In this document: piece after piece, positions 16,044 through 25,556 of the stretch | How positions within the stretch are numbered: position 1 is the first letter of the stretch | Layout of the letters: the number at the start of each line of letters is the position of its first letter | Assembly: GCA_023386315.1 (NCBI GenBank) | Contig: JAEWJZ010000030.1 | Coordinates: 186,001-250,000 of the forward strand | Length of the DNA stretch: 64,000 nt | From: Bacillota bacterium | GTDB lineage: Bacteria; Bacillota; Clostridia; Lachnospirales; Lachnospiraceae | Direction of reading: 5' to 3' | Translations under genes and position numbers: made by a program | The notes under the pieces: model-generated | The model's input: the letters and a program-made list of their open reading frames with translations, nothing else | Told to the model about the DNA's origin: nothing | The model's database searches: none

Positions 16044-16646
16044 ATGAATCATTTGTTTAAGACCAGGCTGCACGCAGCCACTTTTGTGCTGATACCGGCC
16101 TGCATTGGAATTAATTATTTAGGAAAACTTTTTGCGTCAGTTTTAAAACTCCCACTTTGGCTGGATTCTATCGGAACCTGTATCGGAGGAGTGCTTGGAG
16201 GTCCGGTCATCGGAGCTGTCTGCGGAGCGGCCAACAACCTGATCTTTGGCTTTACCACCGGTGATTCTATCACTTTGATCTATGCGTTAACCAGTCTGGG
16301 AATCGGAGCTGCAGTCGGAATCATGGCAAGACTTGGATATATGGAAAAGCTGTCGGGAGCCATTCTGACTGCAGTAGCTGCGGGACTTACGGCAGTTGTC
16401 ATCTCCACTCCTTTAAATGTGATATTCTGGGGCGGTGCAACCGGCAACGTCTGGGGAGATCTTTTATTTGGCTGGTCCCAGTCAGCCGGATTGCCCATAT
16501 TCTTAGGATCATTTCTCGATGAACTGGTTGTGGATGTACCGGACAAGCTTATAACAGTCCTCATTGTATTTGCCATAATGAAAGGACTGCCTAAAAAACT
16601 CACCTCCCTCTATGAGGTCAATGATGAGGTAGAAAGTCTGGATTAA
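16044..16646 (+). CDS. ECF transporter substrate-binding (S) component
   Basis: The 200-aa hydrophobic protein has about six membrane segments and the S-component signature region LDSIGTCIGGVLGGPVIGAVCGAANNLI. The ATG at 16044 was chosen because GGAGG lies 7 bp before it; the earlier in-frame ATG at 16026 overlaps the previous stop and lacks a site. It gives substrate specificity to the EcfT/EcfA module that follows. The uridine phosphorylase remnant suggests a pyrimidine nucleoside; the NiaR-type regulator at the operon end suggests a nicotinate-like vitamin. Sequence alone does not decide. Confidence 0.85.
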   Translation: MNHLFKTRLHAATFVLIPACIGINYLGKLFASVLKLPLWLDSIGTCIGGVLGGPVIGAVCGAANNLIFGFTTGDSITLIYALTSLGIGAAVGIMARLGYMEKLSGAILTAVAAGLTAVVISTPLNVIFWGGATGNVWGDLLFGWSQSAGLPIFLGSFLDELVVDVPDKLITVLIVFAIMKGLPKKLTSLYEVNDEVESLD

Positions 16647-16662
16647 GAAAGGATTCAATCCT

Positions 16663-17439
16663 ATGAAAAGCATCAGTCTCTACGTAGATAAGGACAGCTG
16701 TTTAACCAGACTTCACCCGTTTGCCAAGATGGTTTATATTCTGGCAGCCATCAGCGTGCCTCTGATTGGAGGCGCGCTGTGGATGTACGGGCTGTTTATG
16801 GTAATCAGTCTGGGCCTTTTGATCAGCGGAGGAATCTTAAAAAAGGTTTTTCCGCTGATTGCATTTTCATTTACCATTATCATTACTGTTTTTCTTATTC
16901 ACGGCCTGTTTAATAAGGAAAACACCACGGTTCTGTTTCGGATCGGAACTCTGGCTTTTTATCAGGAAGGTCTCCTTTACGCATGCCGGATCGGTTTGAA
17001 TATTTTAAATATGCTTCTTGCTTTTGCAGCATTTGTACTGACCACCAAACCCGCGGATCTGGTGGATGATTTGGAGCAGATCGGTTTTTCACCCAGATTC
17101 GGATATATGATTACCTCTGTTTTTCAAATCATACCTCAGATGATGGCAACCATGAATACCATTCTGGATGCCCAGAGGAGCCGTGGAATGGAAACCGAAG
17201 GAAGCTTGTTTACCAGGGCGAAGGCATTTATTCCTCTGATTTCTCCTGTGGTCAGCAGCTCTCTCATCAATACCAGGGAACGGGCAATTGCCCTTGAAGT
17301 GAGAGGGTTCGGATCAAAAAATAAAAAGACTTTTTTAAGAGAACACCGGCTTTTGGGCCGGGATAAGCGGTTCATGATTCTCATGGTTCTGTTTATAGCG
17401 GCTTCGGTTGTATGGAGGGTGATGTATGGCATACATTGA
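16663..17439 (+). CDS. ecfT: ECF transporter transmembrane component EcfT
   Basis: The 258-aa protein has several membrane helices and the two cytoplasmic coupling motifs typical of EcfT: DAQRSRGMETEG and IALEVRGFGSK. These contact the ATPase subunits. It starts 17 bp after the S component (AAGAAAGGA site) and overlaps the ATPase gene by 14 bp. Confidence 0.92.
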   Translation: MKSISLYVDKDSCLTRLHPFAKMVYILAAISVPLIGGALWMYGLFMVISLGLLISGGILKKVFPLIAFSFTIIITVFLIHGLFNKENTTVLFRIGTLAFYQEGLLYACRIGLNILNMLLAFAAFVLTTKPADLVDDLEQIGFSPRFGYMITSVFQIIPQMMATMNTILDAQRSRGMETEGSLFTRAKAFIPLISPVVSSSLINTRERAIALEVRGFGSKNKKTFLREHRLLGRDKRFMILMVLFIAASVVWRVMYGIH

Positions 17440-19126
17440 AGTGAGCGGTTTGAAATACCGGTATCCCCACACCAGTAAGCTGGCCCTTGACGGGATAGAT
17501 TTTGAAGTGGAGAAGGGACAGTTTATCGGGATTGTGGGGGAAAACCAGGCGGGAAAAAGCACTCTTTGCCAGGCATTTGCAGGGCTGGTTCCTACCATGT
17601 TCCGGGGAGCGTATGGAGGAAAGGTGCTCATAGACGGAATGGAAGCATCAAAGGTACCCATTGCAGCTCTGTGCCAGAAGGTGGGCCTTGTGTTTCAGAA
17701 TCCGTTTAATCAGCTGTCCGGTGCGAAGGATACGGTTTTTGATGAAATTGCTTTTGGCCTTCAAAACCTTGGAATTCCAAGGGAAGAGATCGGAAAAAGA
17801 GTGGAAAAAGCATTACAGATATTGGATATCATCAGGTATAAGGACAGGAATCCTTTTGATTTATCCGGCGGGCAGATTCAGAGAGTGGCGATCGCCAGCA
17901 TTCTTGCCATGGAGCCGGAAGTTCTTGTCCTTGATGAGCCCACCTCCCAGCTGGATCCTCAGGGCAGCGAGGAGGTGTTTCGAGTGGTTGAAAAGCTGGC
18001 AAAAACCGGAATCACCATCATCATGGTGGAACAGAAGATGGAAAAGCTGGCGGCCTACTGTGATAAAATCTTACTGCTTCATCAGGGAAAACAGGTGGCT
18101 TATGATGTTCCGGAGCGTATTTTTTCCAGACAAGACTTAAGAAAGCTGGGAGTTGAGCCTCCTGTATACACCCAGGTTTCCGAAGCACTTTCCGTACACA
18201 GGAAAGAGGGAGAGGAGCTTATTTATCCCGTAACTTTAAATCAGATACAGCATTTAAAGGATCAGTTTCCTGTCAGCCTTCCCGGAAGAATAAGAGGCAG
18301 AAACGGTGTGAAACAGGAGACGGAGATATTTTCCATAAAAGATCTGGGTTTTTATTATATACCGGGCACTCCTGTAATTGAAAATCTTACACTTACCCTG
18401 GATGCGAGACCGACTGCAGTGATCGGCCAGAACGGCGCCGGAAAAACTACGCTCGTTAAGCTTCTTAAGGGGCTGTTAAAACCAAAGGCAGGAACTGTTT
18501 TGCTTGAAGGAGAAGATATTTCAGGGCGGACAGTGGCCCAGCTTGCAAAAAGGGTGGGATATGTATTTCAGAATCCCGATGACCAGATCTTTAAAAATCA
18601 GGTTTTAGAAGAGGTGATGGTAGGCCCCTTAAACATCGGTATGACGAAAAAAGAGGCAAAACAGCGCGCCAGAGAAGCCCTTGAGATGGTGGGACTTCTC
18701 CATGCAGCAGAAGAAAATCCTTATGATCTGGATCTTTCTGAGCGGAAGATGGTAGCAATTGCATCCGTTGCCGCAATGGACCCTAAGGTGCTTATATTAG
18801 ATGAACCCACCATTGCCCAGGATGCCAGGGGGCGTGAAGTATTGGGAAAATTAATCCGCACCATGACAGATAATGGAAAATTCGTACTGGCAATCCTTCA
18901 TGACATGGATTTTGTTGCCCGGTATTTTGAACGGGTTATTGTTATGGCGGGTGGAAAGGTGATTTCAGACGGACCGGGAGAGGAGGTCTTTTACCAGAAG
19001 GACATTCTTTTAAAAGCCCGGCTGGAGCCGCCTCATATCACAGGACTTTGCGAACTTCTTGGATATGAAGGAGCATTTTTGACAACAGAGGATATCAGAG
19101 AACAAGGCAGGTACAATGAGACGTGA
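17426..19126 (+). CDS. Fused double ATPase of the ECF transporter (EcfA-EcfA')
   Basis: The 566-aa protein holds two ABC ATPase domains in one chain. Domain 1 has Walker A GENQAGKST (residues 38-46), signature LSGGQIQRVA and Walker B VLVLDEPTSQLD. Domain 2 has Walker A GQNGAGKTT (from residue 335) and Walker B VLILDEPTIAQD, but its signature reads LSERK (from residue 437) instead of LSGGQ. Since each ATP site uses the signature of the other half, one site is probably degenerate. It powers uptake through EcfT and the S component. Confidence 0.93.
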   Translation: MAYIEVSGLKYRYPHTSKLALDGIDFEVEKGQFIGIVGENQAGKSTLCQAFAGLVPTMFRGAYGGKVLIDGMEASKVPIAALCQKVGLVFQNPFNQLSGAKDTVFDEIAFGLQNLGIPREEIGKRVEKALQILDIIRYKDRNPFDLSGGQIQRVAIASILAMEPEVLVLDEPTSQLDPQGSEEVFRVVEKLAKTGITIIMVEQKMEKLAAYCDKILLLHQGKQVAYDVPERIFSRQDLRKLGVEPPVYTQVSEALSVHRKEGEELIYPVTLNQIQHLKDQFPVSLPGRIRGRNGVKQETEIFSIKDLGFYYIPGTPVIENLTLTLDARPTAVIGQNGAGKTTLVKLLKGLLKPKAGTVLLEGEDISGRTVAQLAKRVGYVFQNPDDQIFKNQVLEEVMVGPLNIGMTKKEAKQRAREALEMVGLLHAAEENPYDLDLSERKMVAIASVAAMDPKVLILDEPTIAQDARGREVLGKLIRTMTDNGKFVLAILHDMDFVARYFERVIVMAGGKVISDGPGEEVFYQKDILLKARLEPPHITGLCELLGYEGAFLTTEDIREQGRYNET

Positions 19127-19641
19127 ATGGAAGCAGAAGAAGAAAAAAAATAGTAGAGCTTTTAAATGAGGAAGGACAGCCGGTATCCGGAGGAGATTTA
19201 GCCCGGAGACTGGGCGTCAGCAGACAGGTGGTTGTACAGGATATCGCACTTTTGCGTGCGGAAAATGAGAAAATCATGTCTACTAATAAAGGTTACCTCC
19301 TTCACAGAGGTGAGGACGAAGATAAACAGGCATGTATAAGGGTCTTTCGGACCAGTCACCGGACAGAGGATACCTTAGATGAGCTTAATACCATTGTTGA
19401 TTATGGAGGAAGGCTTAAAAATGTGTTGATTGAACATCAGCTATACGGACAGATTGAGGTGGATTTAATTATTAATAACCGTCTGGATGCGGCAGAATTT
19501 GCGGAGCATTTGAAATCCTCCAAAGACCAGCCTTTAAATGTACTGACTGGAGGCTGTCATTATCATACTGTAGAAGCGGACTCGGAGAAAAATCTGGATT
19601 TTATTGAGGCAGAGCTGAAAAAGAAAGGCTATCTGATATAG
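19123..19641 (+). CDS. niaR: NiaR-type transcriptional regulator (HTH + 3H domain)
   Basis: The 172-aa protein starts with an HTH_11 winged helix (VELLNEEGQPVSGGDLARRLGVSRQVVVQDIALLRAE). A 3H-type ligand domain follows, with conserved histidines in IEHQLYG and the GGCHYHTVEA segment. Family members repress NAD-synthesis and niacin-uptake genes when nicotinate is present. The GTG start overlaps the TGA of the ATPase gene (GTGA), so it is the last gene of the ECF operon. Its position hints that the transporter could carry niacin, but this is inference. Confidence 0.83.
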   Translation: MNGSRRRKKIVELLNEEGQPVSGGDLARRLGVSRQVVVQDIALLRAENEKIMSTNKGYLLHRGEDEDKQACIRVFRTSHRTEDTLDELNTIVDYGGRLKNVLIEHQLYGQIEVDLIINNRLDAAEFAEHLKSSKDQPLNVLTGGCHYHTVEADSEKNLDFIEAELKKKGYLI

Positions 19642-19726
19642 AATTCAGACGTTTTTCCCCTTTTCGAATCGTTTGAAGTATGATATGATATTGTATTATT
19701 GAAGTGACTGATATGGAGGAAGAAAG

Positions 19727-21400
19727 ATGGAAGATAACAAAGAAGAAATAATTTCTAAAAACTTTATTGAGCAGGAGATAGACAAGGATCTTTCGGAAGG
19801 CGTTTATAATCATGTGCAGACCAGATTTCCGCCGGAGCCAAACGGTTATCTGCATATCGGACATGCTAAATCCATCCTGTTAAACTATGGCCTGGCTAAA
19901 AAGTATGGCGGAAAATTCAACCTCCGTTTTGATGATACAAACCCGACAAAAGAGAAGACAGAATTCGTGGAATCCATTATTGAGGATGTGAAATGGCTGG
20001 GTGCAGAATTTGATGACAGGCTTTTCTTCGCTTCCAACTACTTCCAGGAGATGTATGACTGTGCAGTTCTTTTAATAAAGAAAGGTAAGGCATTTGTCTG
20101 TGATTTGACTGCCGAAGAGATCCGGGAATACAGAGGAGATTTTAAGACTCCGGGTAAGGAGAGCCCTTACAGAAACAGGAGTGTGGAAGAAAACTTAAAG
20201 ATGTTTGAAGAGATGAAAGACGGAAAATACAAAGACGGCGAAAAGGTATTAAGAGCCAGAATTGATATGTCATCTCCCAACATCAACATGCGTGATCCGG
20301 TCATTTACCGTGTGGCGCGTATGTCCCATCATAACACCGGGGATAAATGGTGTATTTATCCCATGTATGATTTTGCCCACCCAATAGAAGATGCTATTGA
20401 ACATATCACCCATTCTATCTGTACTCTGGAATTTGAAGATCACAGACCGCTGTACGACTGGGTAGTAAAGGAATGTGAATTTGAAAATCCGCCCCGCCAG
20501 ATTGAATTTGCCAAGCTTTATCTCACCAATGTTGTGACTGGAAAGCGTTACATCAAAAAGCTTGTGGAGGACAATATTGTTGACGGCTGGGAAGATCCCA
20601 GACTGGTATCCATCGCAGCGTTAAGAAGAAGAGGCTATACGCCGGAATCCTTACGTATGTTTGTTGACCTGGTAGGTGTTTCCAAGGCCAACAGCTCTGT
20701 TGATTACGCCATGCTTGAATACTGCATCAGGGAGGACTTAAAACTGAAAAGACCCAGAATGATGGCGGTTTTAGATCCCATTAAACTGGTAATCGATAAT
20801 TATCCGGAGGATACAACGGAGTATTTGGATGTTGCCAATAACCTGGAAAATCCGGAGCTGGGTGAGAGAAAAGTTCCATTTGGAAAAGAGCTTTACATTG
20901 AACGGGAAGATTTCATGGAAGAGCCCATTAAAAAGTATTTTCGTTTATTCCCAGGCAATGAAGTCCGCCTCATGAACGCTTATTTTGTCACCTGTACAGG
21001 CTGCGAAAAAGATGAGAACGGCAATGTTACCGTTGTTCACTGTACCTATGACCCGGAGACGAAGAGCGGTTCCGGATTCGAGGGCAGAAAAGTGAAGGGT
21101 ACCATTCACTGGGTGGCTGCAGCCACTGCACAGGAAGCGGAGTGCCGCTTATACGAGAACATCGTGGACGAAGAAAAAGGAAAATTAAACGAAGACGGAA
21201 GCTTAAACTTGAATCCCAATTCCCTGACTGTTTTAAAACACTGTTATGTGGAACCCAGCTTTGAAGGAGCCAGGGCATATGACAGCTTCCAGTTTGTGAG
21301 AAACGGCTTCTTCTGTGTTGACTGCAAGGACAGCACACCAGAACATCTGGTATTCAACCGGATTGTATCCTTAAAGAGTTCCTTTAAAATTGCAAAATAG
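19727..21400 (+). CDS. glnS: Glutaminyl-tRNA synthetase
   Basis: The 557-aa class I synthetase has the HIGH motif in [15 protein letters not shown] and the family motifs [11 protein letters not shown] and [24 protein letters not shown]. The segment that is VMSKR in E. coli GlnRS reads VTGKR here (residues 270-274), keeping Lys and Arg but losing Met and Ser. A C-terminal beta-barrel anticodon-binding region is present. GGAGGAAGAAAG precedes the ATG. It lies alone before a strong terminator. Confidence 0.96.
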   Translation: MEDNKEEIISKNFIEQEIDKDLSEGVYNHVQTRFPPEPNGYLHIGHAKSILLNYGLAKKYGGKFNLRFDDTNPTKEKTEFVESIIEDVKWLGAEFDDRLFFASNYFQEMYDCAVLLIKKGKAFVCDLTAEEIREYRGDFKTPGKESPYRNRSVEENLKMFEEMKDGKYKDGEKVLRARIDMSSPNINMRDPVIYRVARMSHHNTGDKWCIYPMYDFAHPIEDAIEHITHSICTLEFEDHRPLYDWVVKECEFENPPRQIEFAKLYLTNVVTGKRYIKKLVEDNIVDGWEDPRLVSIAALRRRGYTPESLRMFVDLVGVSKANSSVDYAMLEYCIREDLKLKRPRMMAVLDPIKLVIDNYPEDTTEYLDVANNLENPELGERKVPFGKELYIEREDFMEEPIKKYFRLFPGNEVRLMNAYFVTCTGCEKDENGNVTVVHCTYDPETKSGSGFEGRKVKGTIHWVAAATAQEAECRLYENIVDEEKGKLNEDGSLNLNPNSLTVLKHCYVEPSFEGARAYDSFQFVRNGFFCVDCKDSTPEHLVFNRIVSLKSSFKIAK

Positions 21401-21411
21401 TACAGCTGAAC

Positions 21412-21456
21412 AAAAATGCCGCATGACCGAAGGATAAGGGACGTGCGGCATTTTTT
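21412..21456 (+). terminator. Terminator after glnS
   Basis: A stem AAAATGCCGCA / TGCGGCATTTT with an 18-nt loop is followed by TTTTTT. Confidence 0.9.
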
Positions 21457-21486
21457 CCTATCCGGTAAAGGAGGAATGTTTTTTTC

Positions 21487-22920
21487 ATGGAGCTGATGAT
21501 ACCCTTAAAGAATCAGCCGGGATGGCCTTATTACAGCCAGATTTACAGTTACATTAAGAATGAAATTGTAAAAGGAAACCTAAAACCGGCGGTCCGCCTT
21601 CCCTCCACCAGACTGCTGGCGGAGCACTTAAAAGTCAGCAGGAGCACCACCCAGATGGCCTATGAGCAGCTTTTATCAGAGGGCTATATTGAAGCGGTTC
21701 CCTGCCGGGGTTATTTTGTGCTGAAAATCGACGGACTTATCGATACCGGTCAGGAGAAAATGAAAAGCCAGCCATCTTTTTTTATCCATACAAATAAGAA
21801 AATCGGAAAGAAAGAATGGGCTGTGGACTTTTCTCCAAGGGGAATTGATCTATGCAGTTTCCCCTTTAATACATGGAGGCGGATATCGAAAAATACGCTG
21901 ATCGATGATAACAGGGAGATGTTTGCAGCCGGGGATCCCCAGGGGGAATTACCCTTCAGGGAAGCCATCCGTTCCTATCTGCATTCTGCCAGAGGAGTCA
22001 ACTGTCTTCCGGAGCAGATCATTGTAGGTGCAGGAAGCGAATATCTGCTGATGCTGCTGTCCCAGATTCTGGGGAGGGACAGAACCATTGCCATGGAAAA
22101 TCCTACTTACAGACAGGCCTACCGGGTGTTTGACAGCCTGCAGTATCAGGTCGTGCCGGTGGATATGGACCAGTCAGGAATGGAGGTGCGGCTGCTTGAA
22201 AAAAGCGGAGCGGATATTGCCTATGTCATGCCCTCTCATCAATACCCAACCGGAATTATTATGCCGGTCAAACGCAGGCAGGAGCTGCTGGCATGGACGT
22301 ATGAACGTGAGAACCGGTATTTAATTGAGGATGATTACGACAGTGAGTTCCGGTATAAGGGAAAGCCGATTCCTGCTCTGCAGGGGATGGATGACAGGGA
22401 CCGGGTGATCTACTGCGGAACCTTTTCCAAATCCATCGCTCCGGCCATCCGTGTCAGTTATATAGTATTACCCATGCCCCTATGCCGGATTTATCAGCAA
22501 AGGATCAGTTTCTACGCTTCCACTGTATCAAGAATTGACCAGAATATTCTCTACCAGTTCATGTCCGAGGGGCATTATGAGCGCCATTTAAACCGGATGA
22601 GAGCATTGTATAAATCCAAGCATGATGTGCTGACTGCCGGTTTGAAATCCTTTGAAGAACAGTTTTTTATTGGCGGGGAACATGCAGGACTTCATCTGCT
22701 TCTTACCGACCGGCTGGGAAGAACGGAAGAGGAACTGGTTGCAAGGGCAGAGGAGAGAAACGTAAAAGTATATGGTCTGTCCGGTTCCTTTATCCACAGG
22801 GAGCACAATAAATATCCGCCCACAGTCATTCTTGGATTTGCAAATCTGACTGAGGAAAAGATACAGGAAGGAATCATTCTTTTAAAAGAAGCCTGGTCAA
22901 TTGACGGCAGTAAGGGGTGA
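21487..22920 (+). CDS. MocR/PdxR-type regulator (GntR HTH + class I aminotransferase domain)
   Basis: The 477-aa protein has an N-terminal GntR winged helix (QIYSYIKNEIVKGNLKPAVRLPSTRLLAEHLKVSRSTTQMAYEQLL, residues 16-62) and a fold-type I aminotransferase domain. The PLP lysine is K315 in TFSKSIAPAIR. Such proteins use PLP as effector and control vitamin B6, GABA or taurine genes; the target here is unknown. The next gene starts 5 bp after the stop, so it may be part of its unit. Confidence 0.92.
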   Translation: MELMIPLKNQPGWPYYSQIYSYIKNEIVKGNLKPAVRLPSTRLLAEHLKVSRSTTQMAYEQLLSEGYIEAVPCRGYFVLKIDGLIDTGQEKMKSQPSFFIHTNKKIGKKEWAVDFSPRGIDLCSFPFNTWRRISKNTLIDDNREMFAAGDPQGELPFREAIRSYLHSARGVNCLPEQIIVGAGSEYLLMLLSQILGRDRTIAMENPTYRQAYRVFDSLQYQVVPVDMDQSGMEVRLLEKSGADIAYVMPSHQYPTGIIMPVKRRQELLAWTYERENRYLIEDDYDSEFRYKGKPIPALQGMDDRDRVIYCGTFSKSIAPAIRVSYIVLPMPLCRIYQQRISFYASTVSRIDQNILYQFMSEGHYERHLNRMRALYKSKHDVLTAGLKSFEEQFFIGGEHAGLHLLLTDRLGRTEEELVARAEERNVKVYGLSGSFIHREHNKYPPTVILGFANLTEEKIQEGIILLKEAWSIDGSKG

Positions 22921-22924
22921 TTAA

Positions 22925-23815
22925 GTGAATCATGATCTGAATAGAACAAAAAGAGAAGAAAATTTAAGGATAGGAATCACCATTGTCCTGGTGTATGTTC
23001 TGATGTTTCTTTTAAGCGTGGCAGGAACGGTTAGAAACAGTAAGGAAGCACAGATTAAGGAAACACAGCTAAGTAAGATCCAGGTACAGGATATACCTGC
23101 AAAGAAAATGGACATAACCGAGACACAGGATCCAGGGACTTCTCTGACTGCGGCTGATCAGGAATTTTTGGAAGGACTGACCGGCAGGTTTAAGGAAGGG
23201 GATTTAGAAGGAGCTGCCAGGCTTGTAGAGGCATATCGGGATTCCATAAATGAGTTTCCCTGTATGTATTCTGAGGGCAGATTAAAACGTGAAATAACAG
23301 ACGGTACAGGACTGGTATTTTTAAAACCAATGGTTGTCTTTTATGGAGATTTTAAGAATGGGGTTGTGGAGGGAACTGCTGCGGCGATTTCAGTTCTCAG
23401 TCTGGAAGAAGGAAAACGATATGATTATTCTTATGGAAACTGGAAGAATGGAAAGATGAACGGCAGCGGAGAATGCGGTTACCGTTATTACGATGGAGTA
23501 ACACAGGATATTACAGTCAAAACCTCGAAAAACGGAATGTTTCAGAATGATCTCATGCAGGGTGAAATCACTTATTCCAGCACCAACAGGCAGGGGGAGA
23601 CGGCTGTCTGGCAGTTTCAGACTGCTGACGGGGTGATAGTACGAAATGACCGGTGGATCAGGGATACAGATGCAAATGGGGCAGTCATCTATAAACTCCT
23701 GGCTAACGGTGAAAAAGACCACGCTTATGCACTCAGTGAACGTGCTATAGGTGAGGATAGATGGAAGAACTTAATCCTGTTCTCCCAGAACGAAGGAGGA
23801 GGCACCAAGCAGTGA
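22925..23815 (+). CDS. Membrane-anchored MORN-like hypothetical protein
   Basis: The 296-aa protein starts at a GTG with AAGGGG before it. One membrane helix lies at about residues 17-37 (ITIVLVYVLMFLLSVAGTV). The extracytoplasmic part has MORN-like repeats (GDFKNGVVEGTA, GNWKNGKMNGSGECGYRYYDG, KNGMFQNDLMQGEITY). MORN repeats bind lipids or proteins, and in bacteria the role is usually unknown. The stop overlaps the GTG start of the AraC-family gene (GTGA). Confidence 0.75.
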   Translation: MNHDLNRTKREENLRIGITIVLVYVLMFLLSVAGTVRNSKEAQIKETQLSKIQVQDIPAKKMDITETQDPGTSLTAADQEFLEGLTGRFKEGDLEGAARLVEAYRDSINEFPCMYSEGRLKREITDGTGLVFLKPMVVFYGDFKNGVVEGTAAAISVLSLEEGKRYDYSYGNWKNGKMNGSGECGYRYYDGVTQDITVKTSKNGMFQNDLMQGEITYSSTNRQGETAVWQFQTADGVIVRNDRWIRDTDANGAVIYKLLANGEKDHAYALSERAIGEDRWKNLILFSQNEGGGTKQ

Positions 23816-24801
23816 ATCAGGAGATTATCAATCGTCTGGCGGTCATCACCGATGAGGAACGGGAAATCATAAACGGCCGGACGGAGATCGACCGGAAACG
23901 TTATACAGAGGGACAGGAGCTGGTGATTGACAGTAAAAAGATGCTGGAGCACGGTAAAATGATCCGCATCAGGCCACATACCAGATTTGTCCATTTTCCA
24001 AGACATAAGCACAATTATATAGAAGTGATTTATATGTGTCAGGGAGAGACGACACACCGCATTGACGGAGAAGAAGTGGTATTAAAGACCGGGGAGCTTC
24101 TGTTTTTAAATCAGCATGCATCCCAGGAAATACTTCCTGCAGGTGAGAGAGATATTGCGGTTAACTTTATCATTCTTCCGGAATTTTTTGATACCGCTTT
24201 TCAGATGATGGGGGAAGAGAAAAACCTTCTGAGGGATTTTCTGGTGGGCAGTTTGTGTTTTGATCCACGCTATGCAAGTTACTTGCATTTTCAGGTTGCA
24301 GACGTTCTTCCGGTACAGAATCTGGTGGAAAATATGGTCTGGACGCTGCTCAATGACCAGCCCAATAAAAGAAGCATCAATCAGGTTACAATGGGTCTTT
24401 TATTTCTCCAGCTGATGCATTACACGGATAAAATCAGCCATACAACAGAAAGTTTTGACCAGAAGCTGACCTTTCAGGTTTTAAAGTTTATTGACGAAAA
24501 TTATAAAGACGGAGAACTGACAGAGCTTGCAGCCAGGTTAAACTACAATATTTACTGGCTGAGCAGAGCAGTAAAACGTCTTACCGGCCGGACTTTTAAG
24601 GAACTCATTCAGATTAAACGGCTGAATCAGGCATCGTTTCTTCTGCTTAATACCAGACTTTCCATAACCGATATATCGGTTGCGGTAGGCTATGATAATA
24701 CCAGTTATTTTCACCGGATTTTCCGGAATTACCATGGCATGTCTCCAAAAGAATACAGGGATAAGAATATATCATTGCCGTTTCCAGAAGGAAAGAGATG
24801 A
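23812..24801 (+). CDS. AraC-family transcriptional regulator with cupin domain
   Basis: The 329-aa protein has an N-terminal AraC-type cupin (RPHTRFVHFPRHKHNYIEVIYMCQGETTHRIDGEEVVLKTGELLFLN). The C-terminus has two HTH motifs (LTELAARLNYNIYWLSRAVKRLTGRTFKELIQIKR and LSITDISVAVGYDNTSYFHRIFRNYHGMSPKEYR). I chose the GTG at 23812 because GGAGGAGG lies 10 bp before it and it forms a GTGA overlap; the ATG at 23761 would overlap the upstream gene by 55 bp. It may regulate sugar use; the rhamnose operon lies 1.3 kb away, but no operator link is visible. Confidence 0.88.
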   Translation: MNQEIINRLAVITDEEREIINGRTEIDRKRYTEGQELVIDSKKMLEHGKMIRIRPHTRFVHFPRHKHNYIEVIYMCQGETTHRIDGEEVVLKTGELLFLNQHASQEILPAGERDIAVNFIILPEFFDTAFQMMGEEKNLLRDFLVGSLCFDPRYASYLHFQVADVLPVQNLVENMVWTLLNDQPNKRSINQVTMGLLFLQLMHYTDKISHTTESFDQKLTFQVLKFIDENYKDGELTELAARLNYNIYWLSRAVKRLTGRTFKELIQIKRLNQASFLLLNTRLSITDISVAVGYDNTSYFHRIFRNYHGMSPKEYRDKNISLPFPEGKR

Positions 24802-24979
24802 TAATATCACATTCATTCTTTGTAAAGAAGTTAAAACGTTAACCAGGGCTTTAAAAAGAAGAAAAGAAAACTAAGATAATTTATTAAAAAGTTGTATTTC
24901 TGTAATAAAGAAAAATAAATCTGCATATACTTGGTTATATATGGTTAATTTAATAATATCTGTAAAGGAGAGGACCAAT

Positions 24980-25213
24980 ATGCCAAGAGGAGTCAGAAAG
25001 ACAGCACTGGAAAAACTTCAGGAAGAGTTAAAGGAAGTGCAGGAATCCATTAAGCAGTATAAGGAATGTCTTATTACACTGGATGAAAAGGAAAAAGAAA
25101 TTCAGGATAAAATAAAGCTGGAACAGTTTAAGGAAGTATCCACAATACTGGACGAGCACGAAATGTCTATTATGGATTTAAAAGAATTACTTATTTCTTC
25201 CAAAACTGATTAA
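24980..25213 (+). CDS. Small coiled-coil protein
   Basis: The 77-aa protein is almost all charged helix: heptads through KLQEELKEVQESIKQYKECLITLDEKEKEIQDKIKLEQF, then a short C-terminal helix (MSIMDLKELL). The ATG at 24980 follows AAAGGAGAGG; the longer frame from 24941 has no such site. Its layout resembles the small coiled-coil proteins of integrative elements (DUF4315-like), but no element is visible here. It may be an accessory oligomerisation protein. Function unknown. Confidence 0.72.
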   Translation: MPRGVRKTALEKLQEELKEVQESIKQYKECLITLDEKEKEIQDKIKLEQFKEVSTILDEHEMSIMDLKELLISSKTD

Positions 25214-25556
25214 GGATTGTATAAATAGTCGGCAGGGAAATGCAAATGGATCCAGTTAATCAGTTTATTGCTCGTTGTCTTTATTTATGAAAAATGGTGT
25301 CAAAATAACAATCAAGCGTCATGGTATACTGAAATTCAGTATTTCCGTGACGTTTTGTATTGTTACCAGAGAACACCGGGAGAAGGAACGAAGTCGAGGG
25401 AAAGGCGAGAAACGTCAGCAGGACCGTTATTGTACCTGCTACCAGGGAAAAGAAATTGCACATTGAAATGGGATATGTTACCATATTGACATGGAACAAT
25501 CGTGTCACTGCAAGGGCGTTGGCCTTCTATCTTTACATAGATAGGAGGTGGTGCGG
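25214..25556. other. Gene-free stretch upstream of the toxin gene
   Basis: This 343-bp gap has short open frames without ribosome-binding sites and no recognised gene. It holds an imperfect 36-nt palindrome at 25317-25352 (CGTCATGG and TACTGAA arms), a smaller hairpin AGCAGG / CCTGCT at 25414-25437 and a possible promoter (TTGCAC, 17 nt, TACCAT, about 25457-25485) for the toxin mRNA. The region may be the remains of a small mobile or repeat element. Confidence 0.5.
25523..25548 (+). promoter_or_regulatory. 5' UTR hairpin hiding the toxin ribosome-binding site
   Basis: CCT-CTATCT (one bulged T) pairs with AGATAG-AGG (one bulged G) around a 6-nt loop. The 3' arm contains the GGAGG Shine-Dalgarno of the 27-aa toxin that starts 9 bp later. 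Translation would be low until the hairpin opens. This is a known mode of control in type I toxin mRNAs. Confidence 0.7.

Noticed and set aside
24692..24874. 60-codon frame overlapping the end of the AraC gene
   Set aside because: It lies mostly inside the AraC HTH region in another frame and has no ribosome-binding site.
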